Shown: positions 55,166-62,600 of the stretch, piece by piece
Position numbering within the stretch: position 1 is the stretch's first letter
Layout of the letters: each line of letters opens with the position of its first letter
DNA from: Paenibacillus rigui
Lineage (GTDB): Bacteria; Bacillota; Bacilli; Paenibacillales; NBRC-103111
DNA: 64,000 bases
Direction: 5' to 3'
NCBI RefSeq assembly: GCF_002234615.1
Contig: NZ_NMQW01000002.1
Span: forward strand, 434,001-498,000
Program-made: the position numbers and the translations under genes
Notes under the pieces: model-generated
What the model saw: the letters and a program-made list of their open reading frames with translations, nothing else
Databases searched by the model: none
Told to the model about the DNA's origin: nothing

Positions 55166-56053
55166 CTACTCTTTTTTCTGTTTGGCTAACCATTCCGCGA
55201 GCTTGGTAATGTCCGCATCCGTTAAGCCTTTTTTGATATTGTCATCATATTGAGCAGCCATGTTGCCTTGGCCTTTCTTAATGATGTTCATTATTTCATC
55301 CTTGTTGTGCTTATCGCCTACGCCGCGTAGCGCTGGAATACCGGAAGACGGCATACCTTTCAGCTCTCCACCGTGGCAGGAAACGCAAGTCGCTTTTTTG
55401 TAAATTTCTGCAGCCGGATCATCCGCAGCAACAATTGCAGCTGCTGCAGCAGGCTTCTTAGCTGCTCCGCCGCCTTCTCCGCCACTGCCTTTACCAGCAT
55501 GAAGCTCTTCTTCGCGCTTGATATGCTCAGGGATAATGTTCTTCTCCTCAAGCTCTTTCTCATAGTGCGTCCAAGAAACGACAGTCAGGTAAGTACAAGC
55601 AACCAAAGTCAAGATCATGAGCAGTGATGCGATCGGACGTCTGTAGAAACGTCTTTCTTTTCCTGTATCTAGGAAAGGAGCGACCATCAATCCACCGAAC
55701 ATGATGGCTGGAACGATAACCGTACCGAATACGACGAATTTATCAGATGTATACGGATACTTCAGCAATTGGTACATGAACAAGAAGTACCAGTCTGGCA
55801 TTGGGATAAATTGAGTGTTCGTTGGATCGGCAGGGTAACCAAGAGGTGCCGGATCGGAAACAACGAGTACGAGTATCCCTACAAGTACTACAACCCCAAC
55901 CATCCATTCTTTTAATAGAAAGTTAGGAATAAATACTTCAGATTTCCCAGGAAACGCGGAATAATCCGGCTGGGGAATATGCGAAGATTTAGCACGAACG
56001 CGTGAATCTCCAACATAAACGATTTTTTCATCAGACTTATGACCGTGTGCCAC
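55166..56053 (-). CDS. qcrC: Menaquinol:cytochrome c reductase cytochrome b/c subunit
   Basis: A fusion typical of Bacillota bc complexes: the N-terminal half (about residues 45-170) resembles subunit IV of cytochrome b6f with three membrane helices, and the C-terminal half is a cytochrome c domain with haem motif CVSCHG near residue 222 and a methionine ligand candidate in the QGNMAAQYDD region. The middle linker (about 175-210) is charged then Gly/Ala-rich. Start has AAGGAGGGGC upstream. Separated from qcrB by a 139-base gap containing a stem-loop. Confidence 0.94.
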   Translation of the reverse strand: MAHGHKSDEKIVYVGDSRVRAKSSHIPQPDYSAFPGKSEVFIPNFLLKEWMVGVVVLVGILVLVVSDPAPLGYPADPTNTQFIPMPDWYFLFMYQLLKYPYTSDKFVVFGTVIVPAIMFGGLMVAPFLDTGKERRFYRRPIASLLMILTLVACTYLTVVSWTHYEKELEEKNIIPEHIKREEELHAGKGSGGEGGGAAKKPAAAAAIVAADDPAAEIYKKATCVSCHGGELKGMPSSGIPALRGVGDKHNKDEIMNIIKKGQGNMAAQYDDNIKKGLTDADITKLAEWLAKQKKE

Positions 56054-56083
56054 CTATTTGCCCCTCCTTACTTCTTATAGTGT

Positions 56084-56127
56084 CAGAAAGCTCCCCTGCA
56101 TGACAGCAAAGGGACATTGACTTTCTG
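56084..56127 (-). other. Stem-loop between qcrB and qcrC
   Basis: CAGAAAG (56121-56127, minus strand) pairs with CTTTCTG (56084-56090), and inside it CCCT pairs with AGGG. No T-tract follows. It lies in a gap within an otherwise compact operon and may affect processing or relative expression of qcrC. Confidence 0.45.
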
Positions 56128-56192
56128 CACGCAAGAAAAAATACCTTTCTTACTGCGGACGCTAACTTCAAATGACGTCGTACAACGTTTTC

Positions 56193-56864
56193 TTAAAGCG
56201 GACCGGAAATACCTTGTTTACGAATCATGAAGAAGTGTCCTGCCAACAAGGCAAGCAATGCGCCTGGCAAGAAGAATACGTGCAAGGCAAAGAAACGGGT
56301 TAAGGTTTGCGCTCCGACAATCTCGCCACCTTGCAGGAAGGTTTTGATATAGTCACCCAGATAAGGAACGGATGCAGCAATCTTAATACCAACTTGGGTT
56401 GCAAAATAAGCTTTGTTATCCCATGGCAGCAGGTAGCCAGTAAAACCAAGACCCAACATGACGAAGAAAATCAATACTCCGACAACCCAGTTCATCTCAC
56501 GCGGTGCTTTATAAGAACCTGTGAAAAAGACGCGCAGTGTATGTAGGAACATCATAACGATTACCAAACTCGCACCCCAGTGATGCATACCGCGAACGAT
56601 AACGCCGAATGCCACTTTGTGCTGAAGGTAATCCACGCTTGCGTAAGCGTTAATAATATCCGGCACATAATACATGGTCAGGAACATACCGGACAGAATT
56701 TGAATAACCGTGATAAAAAACGTCAATCCACCAAAACAATAAACAAATGCGGAAAAATGGTGCGCCGGATTCACGTGTTCAGGAACCTCATGATCGGCCA
56801 CATCTCTCCACATTGGCGTGATATCTAGACGTTCATCAATCCAGTTATACATATTTTTAAACAT
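56193..56864 (-). CDS. qcrB: Menaquinol:cytochrome c reductase cytochrome b subunit
   Basis: A b6-type cytochrome of 223 residues with four membrane helices. Haem-ligating histidines are in GMHHWGASLVIVMMFLHTLRV (near residues 93-112) and in FFALHVFFLP (near 190); the GYLLPWDNKAYFA Qo-site segment is near 144. First helix region binds haem via Cys as in b6-type proteins (inferred). Lies 16 bases after qcrA. Confidence 0.95.
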   Translation of the reverse strand: MFKNMYNWIDERLDITPMWRDVADHEVPEHVNPAHHFSAFVYCFGGLTFFITVIQILSGMFLTMYYVPDIINAYASVDYLQHKVAFGVIVRGMHHWGASLVIVMMFLHTLRVFFTGSYKAPREMNWVVGVLIFFVMLGLGFTGYLLPWDNKAYFATQVGIKIAASVPYLGDYIKTFLQGGEIVGAQTLTRFFALHVFFLPGALLALLAGHFFMIRKQGISGPL

Positions 56865-56880
56865 CTGATGTTACGCCTCC

Positions 56881-57429
56881 TTATTTGACCCTCTTGTTCG
56901 GACCGAGCTGTCCTACATAAACGAAGCCGTTCTCCACTTTGAGATCATATTGATCCAAAGGAGCCGGCGCTACAGCAAGGTTCTTACCGTCAACCGTGTA
57001 ATGCGCACCGTGACAAGGACAGAAATACTGATCCTTATACTCCGGATTGGCATTCCAGTTTACCGTACAACCAAGGTGCTTACAGGTTGGATTCAATGCA
57101 AACAGATTGCCGTCCTTATCCTTGGAAATCCACGCTTCCAATTCCGCATCATTTTCAAACCAGCCATCCACTTGGTGGACTTTAAACTTGAAGGATTTCG
57201 GCTCGTTCGTGATTTGCCCTGTTTCCACAACCTTAACCCAATCTGCCTTTGATTTAGGTTGAAGTACAGGATCAACAGCAAATCTCACCATAGGTACCAG
57301 CATACCGGCTCCCATGAAAGCTGTAGCTCCACCCAGGGTATAGGAAAGAAACTGTCGACGGGACATCTCTCGACGTTTAACCGGCTTTTCTCCCTGATGT
57401 TGCGCATCCTGATTATTGTGCTCGCTCAT
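56881..57429 (-). CDS. qcrA: Menaquinol:cytochrome c reductase Rieske iron-sulfur subunit
   Basis: Carries the [2Fe-2S] Rieske cluster that moves electrons from menaquinol. The 182 residues have a twin-arginine-like signal (SRRQFLSYTLGG near residue 22) and one membrane helix, then the cluster motifs CKHLGC (near 119) and CPCHG (near 139). The ATG chosen has AAAGGGGG upstream; an earlier in-frame ATG lacks a site. First gene of qcrABC. Confidence 0.95.
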   Translation of the reverse strand: MSEHNNQDAQHQGEKPVKRREMSRRQFLSYTLGGATAFMGAGMLVPMVRFAVDPVLQPKSKADWVKVVETGQITNEPKSFKFKVHQVDGWFENDAELEAWISKDKDGNLFALNPTCKHLGCTVNWNANPEYKDQYFCPCHGAHYTVDGKNLAVAPAPLDQYDLKVENGFVYVGQLGPNKRVK

Positions 57430-57504
57430 TCTCGTTCTACCCCCTTTTGCAACATATATCACGTCGTTCGACATAACTTTACACCACATACTAGGACATT
57501 ACTA

Positions 57505-57533
57505 ATAATAGCCTACGAGTTAGGGTGCGTCAA
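57505..57533 (-). promoter_or_regulatory. Sigma-A promoter for qcrABC
   Basis: On the minus strand TTGACG (57528-57533) is separated by 17 bases from TATTAT (57505-57510), about 75 bases before the qcrA ATG. Confidence 0.7.
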
Positions 57534-57678
57534 GAATTTTGCCTTGCTTTTCAAGGCCCCAACTCTTGTCCCGGTGGTAACATTTAACGAAATTGTCACA
57601 TCTGTGAACAAGGTGATTTTGTATGTCCAGTAGATAGAATTAGCAAAAATGCCACTGAACATACACGCTTCGCAAACG

Positions 57679-58107
57679 TTACCTTCCTGCCCATATTTGC
57701 TGCAGTTTCTCTGCAATATTAGACTGGACGGCTGCCTTTGCTTCCTTCAATATTTCAGGCGTTATGACGAATGCTGCGTCAGCATCAGCTGAATCCATCT
57801 GGCTTGCAGCCCCTTGCTGAGCTGAGACAAGAACAACGTAGCGGAAGCTTGACTTCAGCTTCTTGCAGATTTGCTGGAGCTGCGGCATTCCCGTATCCGC
57901 AGGAACATAATGAAAAGCCGGATAAGTCAAAACTCTACCTTTATAAGGTATTTCCAGAAGGTCCAGAGCATCACGCAAATCTTCCAAGCATTTGGTCGCC
58001 TCCCAGGGCTGTTCGTCCCCTGTTAAACCCGTCACTGGAAGCAAGCAGGTATCCACATAGGGCTGCAACTCTTCCCAAGAAGAGGCTTCTACATCACTAA
58101 ATTTCAT
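57679..58107 (-). CDS. ypiF: DUF2487 family protein (YpiF-like)
   Basis: A 142-residue soluble protein of unknown function that sits directly upstream of qcrABC in many bacilli. Start chosen at the ATG with an AAAGGGAG site; an in-frame ATG 15 codons earlier has no site. The sequence is an alternating alpha/beta pattern (YRGRVLTYPAFHYV-like and RYVVLVSAQQG strands) without catalytic motif I can name. Confidence 0.82.
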   Translation of the reverse strand: MKFSDVEASSWEELQPYVDTCLLPVTGLTGDEQPWEATKCLEDLRDALDLLEIPYKGRVLTYPAFHYVPADTGMPQLQQICKKLKSSFRYVVLVSAQQGAASQMDSADADAAFVITPEILKEAKAAVQSNIAEKLQQIWAGR

Positions 58108-58152
58108 TGTTTTCTCCCTTTCCATCCATTTCTGATGAACCCAATGTAACAC

Positions 58153-58188
58153 AAAAAAAAGACATATGAAGGAGTTTCATATGTCTTT
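58153..58188 (-). terminator. Intrinsic terminator after the IDEAL-domain gene
   Basis: A 13-pair perfect stem (AAAGACATATGAA with TTCATATGTCTTT), five-base loop, then five further T on the minus strand. It separates the IDEAL gene from ypiF. Confidence 0.88.
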
Positions 58189-58205
58189 CATCAAAATGTC
58201 ATAAT

Positions 58206-58415
58206 TTAGGCCTCGGAACTTCGGTTGTTTCCATGAGTGTAGAGCGATCTTAGTTCTGTTGTCAGGGCAAGAAACGATTCTTCATCTCCCTTGGCCAAAG
58301 CCAAATCAATCTCTTTGTACAAATACTGTTCCCTATACTTGCGTAAGGCCTCATCCCAGACCATTTCCGCAAATAAGCTCAGCATCATATCATTAGAAAC
58401 GTTCATTTTGCCCAT
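58206..58415 (-). CDS. Short IDEAL-domain protein at the ypiB/reoY position
   Basis: A 69-residue protein whose C-terminal half (YKEIDLALAKGDEESFLALT) fits the IDEAL domain, a small module named after its typical sequence. In B. subtilis this position between aroE/ypiA and ypiF is held by YpiB (ReoY), a protein of about 180 residues that has an IDEAL domain at its C-terminus. The large N-terminal domain is missing here. Start set by GGAGGTAGG before the ATG; the upstream frame begins at a TTG inside that site. Confidence 0.8.
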   Translation of the reverse strand: MGKMNVSNDMMLSLFAEMVWDEALRKYREQYLYKEIDLALAKGDEESFLALTTELRSLYTHGNNRSSEA

Positions 58416-58473
58416 TGAACCTACCTCCAAACCGGGTCTCTCTTCATATTTAGATTTAGAATAGAGCTAAGGG

Positions 58474-58983
58474 TTACGCCTGCTGCCGATATTCGCTTCC
58501 TTTTGTTACATAGCTTTCCGTCGTTCGCTGCATCCGTTGCAAGTCAGCTTCCAGTAAATCACGAACAACCTTGGCAGGGGAACCGAGTGAAAGAGTGTAG
58601 GGGGGAATATGTTTATTCTCCGTAACGAGCGAACCTGCCCCTACTAAAGCATATTCACCAATGTTGGCTCCGTTAAGTACAATAGCCCCCATCCCGATTA
58701 ATGTGCCTTTACCTATATGGCAGCCGTGGATGATAGCGCCGTGTCCGACTGAAACCTCCGCCTCAACAAGAAGAGGCTGATTTACATTGACATGTCCAAT
58801 ACATCCATCCTGTATATTACTGTTGCGCCCGATTCGAATCGGTGCTAAATCTCCACGAAGGACGGTATTGTACCAAATGCTTGCACCTTCCTCAATCACA
58901 ACATCTCCAATGATTTGTACCCCGGGCGCCAAAAACACAGATTCGTGGATCTGTGGATATATTCCGTTAAAACTGTGCAGCAT
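58474..58983 (-). CDS. Gamma-carbonic-anhydrase-like hexapeptide-repeat protein
   Basis: A 169-residue left-handed beta-helix protein of the gamma-CA/YrdA type. Repeats such as GVQIIGDVVIEEGASIWYNTVLRGD run over residues 18-130. The metal-ligand histidines are in GHVNV, VGHGAIIHGCHIG (about residues 64-94), so metal binding is likely. Whether it hydrates CO2 is not clear from sequence. Confidence 0.9.
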   Translation of the reverse strand: MLHSFNGIYPQIHESVFLAPGVQIIGDVVIEEGASIWYNTVLRGDLAPIRIGRNSNIQDGCIGHVNVNQPLLVEAEVSVGHGAIIHGCHIGKGTLIGMGAIVLNGANIGEYALVGAGSLVTENKHIPPYTLSLGSPAKVVRDLLEADLQRMQRTTESYVTKGSEYRQQA

Positions 58984-59037
58984 GCTTATTAATTCACTCC
59001 TATTCCAATAGATGGTGGTGTGATTTTAACAATCGCT

Positions 59038-60162
59038 TTACCTGTTGTCAAACGGAATCGATATCTTGTCCTCTTCGGCAACATAATTGCCTTGGATGAT
59101 TCGGCTACCCAGTTTAGTTATTTGTATTACCGTTCCATGCTCCTCATGCTCACCTATTCGTAATAAACCCAGATGCATCATCATTTGCAGCACTCGCTGC
59201 TCCAATATGGATTCGGGTGTGTCGTAATAAAACGGTCGAATCAGCGGGACCAACACTTCCTTGAGAGATGCCGCTGTGACCCAGTCTCTTGCCAACCGAT
59301 CCAGCCAAAACACGAGTGATTGAAGATTAGGAATTGCATTTTTGTAAAGCCGCAGCCAGAAGCGGTAAACTTGCATAACATCCTCATGCTGCTTTGCCGC
59401 TACTCGCTCTCTGCCTTTTTCCGATAAGACCAGAACTTGGTGAAGCTCTTGAATCAGCTCGGCAAAATAGCAATAATCATAAATGAGCGAGAACCGATTC
59501 GGATACTCCTTAAACATCCGTCCATATCCGAAACGCCATGCTGTTTTGCCTACTGGCTCTTCTTTCACGGACAGGCGATCCAGCACTTGCTGCAGCTGCC
59601 GCTTATACATAAAATTCTCTGTGGTTAGAGCCGCTTCCTGCTGAGAGATGTACTGCAAAAAATGAGAGATATCGTCGAGTAAAAGCTGCTGCTCGTCCCT
59701 GTATACACCAGGTTCTACTGTAAGAATTAAGGACCGCTGAAACTGTTTGGTCATTGCATCTCCGAACCTGCGTTTCAAATCATTCGGAACCTGAAACAAA
59801 TACTTCGTATCTCTGGAATATCCGTTAAATAACCAGCCCCGCTGCTTGAAACGGGTAATCATTTCCCGAGGATTCCACTCCTCCTTATCATCTTTCACGA
59901 ACTTGCTTTGCTGCACTCGTGCGAGCAGCTCCTCCAAGCTAAACGAACCGCGTTGATCGAAAATTAATGAATTCAAAAAACGCACATCTTCAATGGACAA
60001 ATCAACCATTTGGCGCTCGAATACTTCTCTCCGATTCACAGTGGTCAGGATGGACTGGATCAACTCGTTCTTGGAGTGGCCGTTGCATTCACAGTTGTAC
60101 GTATCGGCAATTCGGCTCAGATCGTGAATATCCGCATAGCTTAACATATCCGCTAAATTCAT
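59038..60162 (-). CDS. Uncharacterised 374-residue cytoplasmic protein
   Basis: Not assigned to a family with confidence. It starts with a SAP/helical segment (MLSYADIHDLSRIADTYN; GHSKNELIQSIL), then charged helical blocks with several Trp/Tyr-rich strands and a C-terminal winged-helix-like region (RVLQMMMHLGLLRIGEHEEHGTVIQITKLGSRII). The overall look resembles the helicase-associated N-terminal region found in some XPB/Ssl2-type proteins, but no Walker motif is present. No signal or membrane segment. Single gene between gamma-CA and phosphatase genes. Confidence 0.7.
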   Translation of the reverse strand: MNLADMLSYADIHDLSRIADTYNCECNGHSKNELIQSILTTVNRREVFERQMVDLSIEDVRFLNSLIFDQRGSFSLEELLARVQQSKFVKDDKEEWNPREMITRFKQRGWLFNGYSRDTKYLFQVPNDLKRRFGDAMTKQFQRSLILTVEPGVYRDEQQLLLDDISHFLQYISQQEAALTTENFMYKRQLQQVLDRLSVKEEPVGKTAWRFGYGRMFKEYPNRFSLIYDYCYFAELIQELHQVLVLSEKGRERVAAKQHEDVMQVYRFWLRLYKNAIPNLQSLVFWLDRLARDWVTAASLKEVLVPLIRPFYYDTPESILEQRVLQMMMHLGLLRIGEHEEHGTVIQITKLGSRIIQGNYVAEEDKISIPFDNR

Positions 60163-60240
60163 GGTCCCACCTCCATTACTTGCTTACTACCATTATGGGA
60201 AGATATAGCAAATTTAAACGGGCCGCCCTAAAAATATGCC

Positions 60241-60275
60241 AAAAAAAAGCCTGCAACCCTAACTTGGGTGCAGAC
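60241..60275 (-). terminator. Intrinsic terminator after the histidine phosphatase gene
   Basis: On the minus strand a stem of about ten pairs (GTCTGCACCC with GGGTTGCAGGC, one unmatched T and one G-T) is followed by eight T, about 20 bases after the stop codon. Confidence 0.85.
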
Positions 60276-60288
60276 TTCCGTATATTAT

Positions 60289-60867
60289 TTATATCTCTTG
60301 CAAGTGGGTCGTACAATTTAAAAGCTTGCATAACCACTCACTCTCTACGTGCTCTACGATTGTGAGCGAAGTATTATGAAGATGTGAATCCACCGGTTTA
60401 CCCAGCAGTCGCTCCAATACTGGCGCAATATACCCGCCATGACTAACAAGAAGAATACGTTGACCTCGATGTTTTTGCTCTAACTCCTCCAGAAATGTAG
60501 CCCATCGTTCCAGCAGCAGCTCATCGCTTTCCATTCCGAGTTCCAGCTCTCGCCAATTCTCGCCCCAACGACCGATTCGATCTTCCAGCGTAGTTCCTTC
60601 CAATTCTCCAAAATGCCGTTCTCTCAAACGTTTGTCCGTTCCTAATAATGGAGTTCCCGTAATCTCGGAAATGGTCATGGCCGTTTGCTTTGCACGTATC
60701 AAATCACTAGAGATGATTCCGTTCCATAACTCACCTTGGAGCCGCTTCGCTAGCTGCTGCGCTTGAAACACCCCCACCTCAGCCAGCTCTGTGTCCATCT
60801 GCCCCTGCATCCGCCCTGCCAAATTCCATTCTGTTGTGCCATGTCGTATAAATCCTAAGGTGATCAA
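60289..60867 (-). CDS. Histidine phosphatase family protein (phosphoglycerate mutase/CobC-like)
   Basis: A 192-residue phosphatase with the phosphohistidine motif FIRHGTTEWN near residue 5 and the second LVSHGGYI histidine near 145. A TTG start preceded by AGAGGGG is preferred; an in-frame GTG nine codons upstream is less well placed. Substrate unknown. It sits between an orphan gene and the ECF anti-sigma gene. Confidence 0.88.
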   Translation of the reverse strand: MITLGFIRHGTTEWNLAGRMQGQMDTELAEVGVFQAQQLAKRLQGELWNGIISSDLIRAKQTAMTISEITGTPLLGTDKRLRERHFGELEGTTLEDRIGRWGENWRELELGMESDELLLERWATFLEELEQKHRGQRILLVSHGGYIAPVLERLLGKPVDSHLHNTSLTIVEHVESEWLCKLLNCTTHLQEI

Positions 60868-60903
60868 AGCGTTCCCCTCTTTCCGATAATACACGGCTAG
60901 TAA

Positions 60904-60926
60904 GAAAAAGACCCCATAGGGGCCTC
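60904..60926 (-). terminator. Intrinsic terminator after the anti-sigma gene
   Basis: AGGCCCC pairs with GGGGTCT around a three-base loop and is followed by a T-rich tail on the minus strand, 28 bases after the anti-sigma stop codon. Confidence 0.8.
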
Positions 60927-60954
60927 GTCACAACTATGCTCTATGTGTGTTATA

Positions 60955-61587
60955 CTACGATCTTGTTCGTGATAACCAATTCATGATAAGCAGTGTGCAG
61001 GTCAAGCCAAGTAGAGAAACAAAGATCAAATAATCCTTCAGCGTATGAATAGGTCCCGCCTGGTACATAAACGGTTCACTGAATCCCTTGAGACTGGCAA
61101 CGGCCGATGGCATGGAATGCACGTTCATCGATTCTGTCTTGTTACCTGCAACGACAACCGGCTCTTCAATACGTCCGAAAACGGATGAACTTGCAGCAGA
61201 GGCAACTGTCTCGGCCTTTGGTTGATATATTACAGAATAAACAAACGAAAAGATAAATAATGCAAGACATACAGCAATGGCGGCTGTCACATTTCTCCTG
61301 AATTTATACGTGATAGAGTACAGCCGGTCCGTTACTGGAACGCGCCAGCTTTCATCCTCATAAATTCGATTCATCACACTTTTCGAGATGGGCCTCATCT
61401 CCGCAGCAATCTCTTCTGCTTCAGCCGCAGAGTGAATAAGCCCCATGCTTTCTTTCCACATCTCAAATTCCAATGCACAAGCGCGGCAATGTCTGATGTG
61501 CTCATCTACCCGCTGTCTCTTCAAATCATGTTCGGCAAGATCCCAATAGTCACCGAACCATTCCTGAATTTCATCACATTTCATCAT
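60955..61587 (-). CDS. Zinc-finger membrane anti-sigma factor
   Basis: A 210-residue protein that should hold the cognate ECF sigma factor at the membrane. The N-terminal ZAS-type anti-sigma domain has the H-x3-C-x2-C motif (HIRHCRAC near residues 30-37). A membrane helix lies near 95-115, an extracytoplasmic region follows, and a second helix is near 184-205. It begins at ATG overlapping the sigma stop by four bases (ATGA). Confidence 0.85.
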   Translation of the reverse strand: MMKCDEIQEWFGDYWDLAEHDLKRQRVDEHIRHCRACALEFEMWKESMGLIHSAAEAEEIAAEMRPISKSVMNRIYEDESWRVPVTDRLYSITYKFRRNVTAAIAVCLALFIFSFVYSVIYQPKAETVASAASSSVFGRIEEPVVVAGNKTESMNVHSMPSAVASLKGFSEPFMYQAGPIHTLKDYLIFVSLLGLTCTLLIMNWLSRTRS

Positions 61588-62174
61588 CGATTCATCCCTT
61601 CATACTCCTCAAAAATCGGATCAAGAAAGTATGGTTCCAACTGGAGCTTAACACTCGCTCTCGCCCTGAACAATAAGGATTTAACCGAGCTTACGGTCTG
61701 CCCAAGGATATTGGCAATTTCCTGATAATCAAGTTGATCGTATTCACGCAAAATCAGCGCTGACCGCTGTTTTTCAGGCAAATTGTTAATGGCATCGCGA
61801 ACCATCGATACTTTCTCGTTACGCAAAACGGTCAATTCCGGCATCGCATCTGCTCCTGCATGAGGTTCAAGACCGCTTTGCTCTAAGGAAACCTTGGTAT
61901 TCTTATTTTTACGCAGCTCACTTAGAACCGTATTTCTTGCAATCGTGTACAGCCATGTTGAAAAAGTAGCTTCAACCTCTCTAAAGGAATGCAGACTCCG
62001 GTACGCCTTATAGAAGGTTTCATTGCACAAATCCTCCGCAAGGGATTCCATTTGCGCACTTTTCAGCATGTGGTATACAAATGCTAATATTTTGCGTTCA
62101 TAGCGCTGCATTAATTCGTCGTAAAGCTGGACGTTACCGTCCTTGATCTCTCTGATCAACTGGGAATCGGTCAT
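61584..62174 (-). CDS. ECF sigma factor
   Basis: A 196-residue sigma-70-family factor of the extracytoplasmic-function group. Region 2 (about residues 20-95, with YRSLHSFREVEATFSTWLYTIA) and region 4 (about 135-180; LPEKQRSALILREYDQLDYQEIANILG) are both present, and the central linker is short. AAGGAGGGT precedes the ATG. Partner of the overlapping anti-sigma gene. An ECF-like promoter upstream suggests autoregulation. Confidence 0.92.
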   Translation of the reverse strand: MTDSQLIREIKDGNVQLYDELMQRYERKILAFVYHMLKSAQMESLAEDLCNETFYKAYRSLHSFREVEATFSTWLYTIARNTVLSELRKNKNTKVSLEQSGLEPHAGADAMPELTVLRNEKVSMVRDAINNLPEKQRSALILREYDQLDYQEIANILGQTVSSVKSLLFRARASVKLQLEPYFLDPIFEEYEGMNR

Positions 62175-62223
62175 TCAATACGACCCTCCTTGTGATTCCT
62201 GCTTACTCCCAGCGATTCTAAAT

Positions 62224-62252
62224 GTATTACCTCAGGGGAGTAAAAAAGTTGC
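62224..62252 (-). promoter_or_regulatory. Candidate autoregulatory ECF promoter
   Basis: On the minus strand GCAAC followed by a T-rich tract (62248-62252) is separated by 16 bases from GGTAATAC (62224-62231). The GCAAC-T6 element and its spacing resemble ECF promoters ahead of sigma genes in bacilli, but the -10 differs from the usual CGTC/CGTA. About 50 bases before the sigma ATG. Confidence 0.45.
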
Positions 62253-62418
62253 GGCATATTTTAAAAAATTTATAATCCTTTTAACGATTTCTATTCTATA
62301 TTCGAGAAATGAGTCAAAATTCCTGCTTAATCGACATGATTCAGAAGAATTTCCAAAAAAAGGTGTAAACTTCTACTACTAGTGTACGATAGCACCCTTA
62401 AATTCAGGATAAAAACAC
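62253..62418. other. Intergenic, AT-rich, no gene seen
   Basis: AT-rich sequence between the sigma-factor promoter and the small RNA candidate; I see no ribosome-binding site with an open frame and no recognised RNA motif here. Confidence 0.4.
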
Positions 62419-62497
62419 AAAAAAAATACCACCTTTATAAAAAGGTGGCTGCACATAGTGCCATTATTCGGATAGGAGTGGAGAGAAACCATACTGT
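62419..62497 (-). ncRNA. Candidate small RNA between tyrA and the ECF sigma gene
   Basis: A predicted transcript of about 79 bases. It starts about seven bases after a consensus promoter and ends in a strong terminator: CCACCTTT pairing with AAAGGTGG around TTAT, then TA and eight T. The body holds a C/T-rich stretch CTCTCCACTCCTATCC that is complementary to Shine-Dalgarno-like sequence, typical of trans-acting small RNAs. No well-placed ribosome-binding site for a short peptide was found. Not recognised as a known RNA family. Confidence 0.6.
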
Positions 62498-62503
62498 ACT
62501 TTT

Positions 62504-62532
62504 ATTATATGTATACGGTTACAAAATGTCAA
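62504..62532 (-). promoter_or_regulatory. Consensus sigma-A promoter of the small RNA candidate
   Basis: On the minus strand TTGACA (62527-62532), a 17-base spacer and TATAAT (62504-62509): a perfect match to the sigma-A consensus. It points to the small-RNA candidate and lies about 330 bases before the sigma gene. Confidence 0.8.
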
Positions 62533-62540
62533 CGGTTTTT

Positions 62541-62556
62541 TTGAAAACGTTTCCTA
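62541..62556 (-). promoter_or_regulatory. CcpA cre-like site
   Basis: TTGAAAACGTTTCCTA (plus strand) agrees with the WTGNAANCGNWNNCW catabolite-response consensus. It lies just upstream of the small-RNA promoter, roughly 45-60 bases before the predicted start, the position at which CcpA activates genes such as ackA. Confidence 0.55.
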
Positions 62557-62564
62557 AAAAGATG

Positions 62565-62600
62565 TAACAAAAAAGAAAACTACACATGGACCGTGTAGTT
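62565..62600 (-). terminator. Intrinsic terminator overlapping the end of tyrA
   Basis: AACTACAC pairs with GTGTAGTT around a seven-base loop, followed by TTTTCTTTTTT on the minus strand. The stem is formed by the last codons and stop codon of tyrA. Confidence 0.75.

Noticed and set aside
57598-57616. A TTGT...ACAA sequence with CACA/TGTG, resembling FNR or Rex sites, upstream of qcrA
   Set aside because: The halves do not align as a proper palindrome for either consensus, and it lies upstream of the predicted promoter.
62380-62492. A short ORF starting with MVSLHSYPNN within the small RNA candidate
   Set aside because: Its ATG has no ribosome-binding site, is within a few bases of the predicted transcript start, and the frame runs through the terminator.
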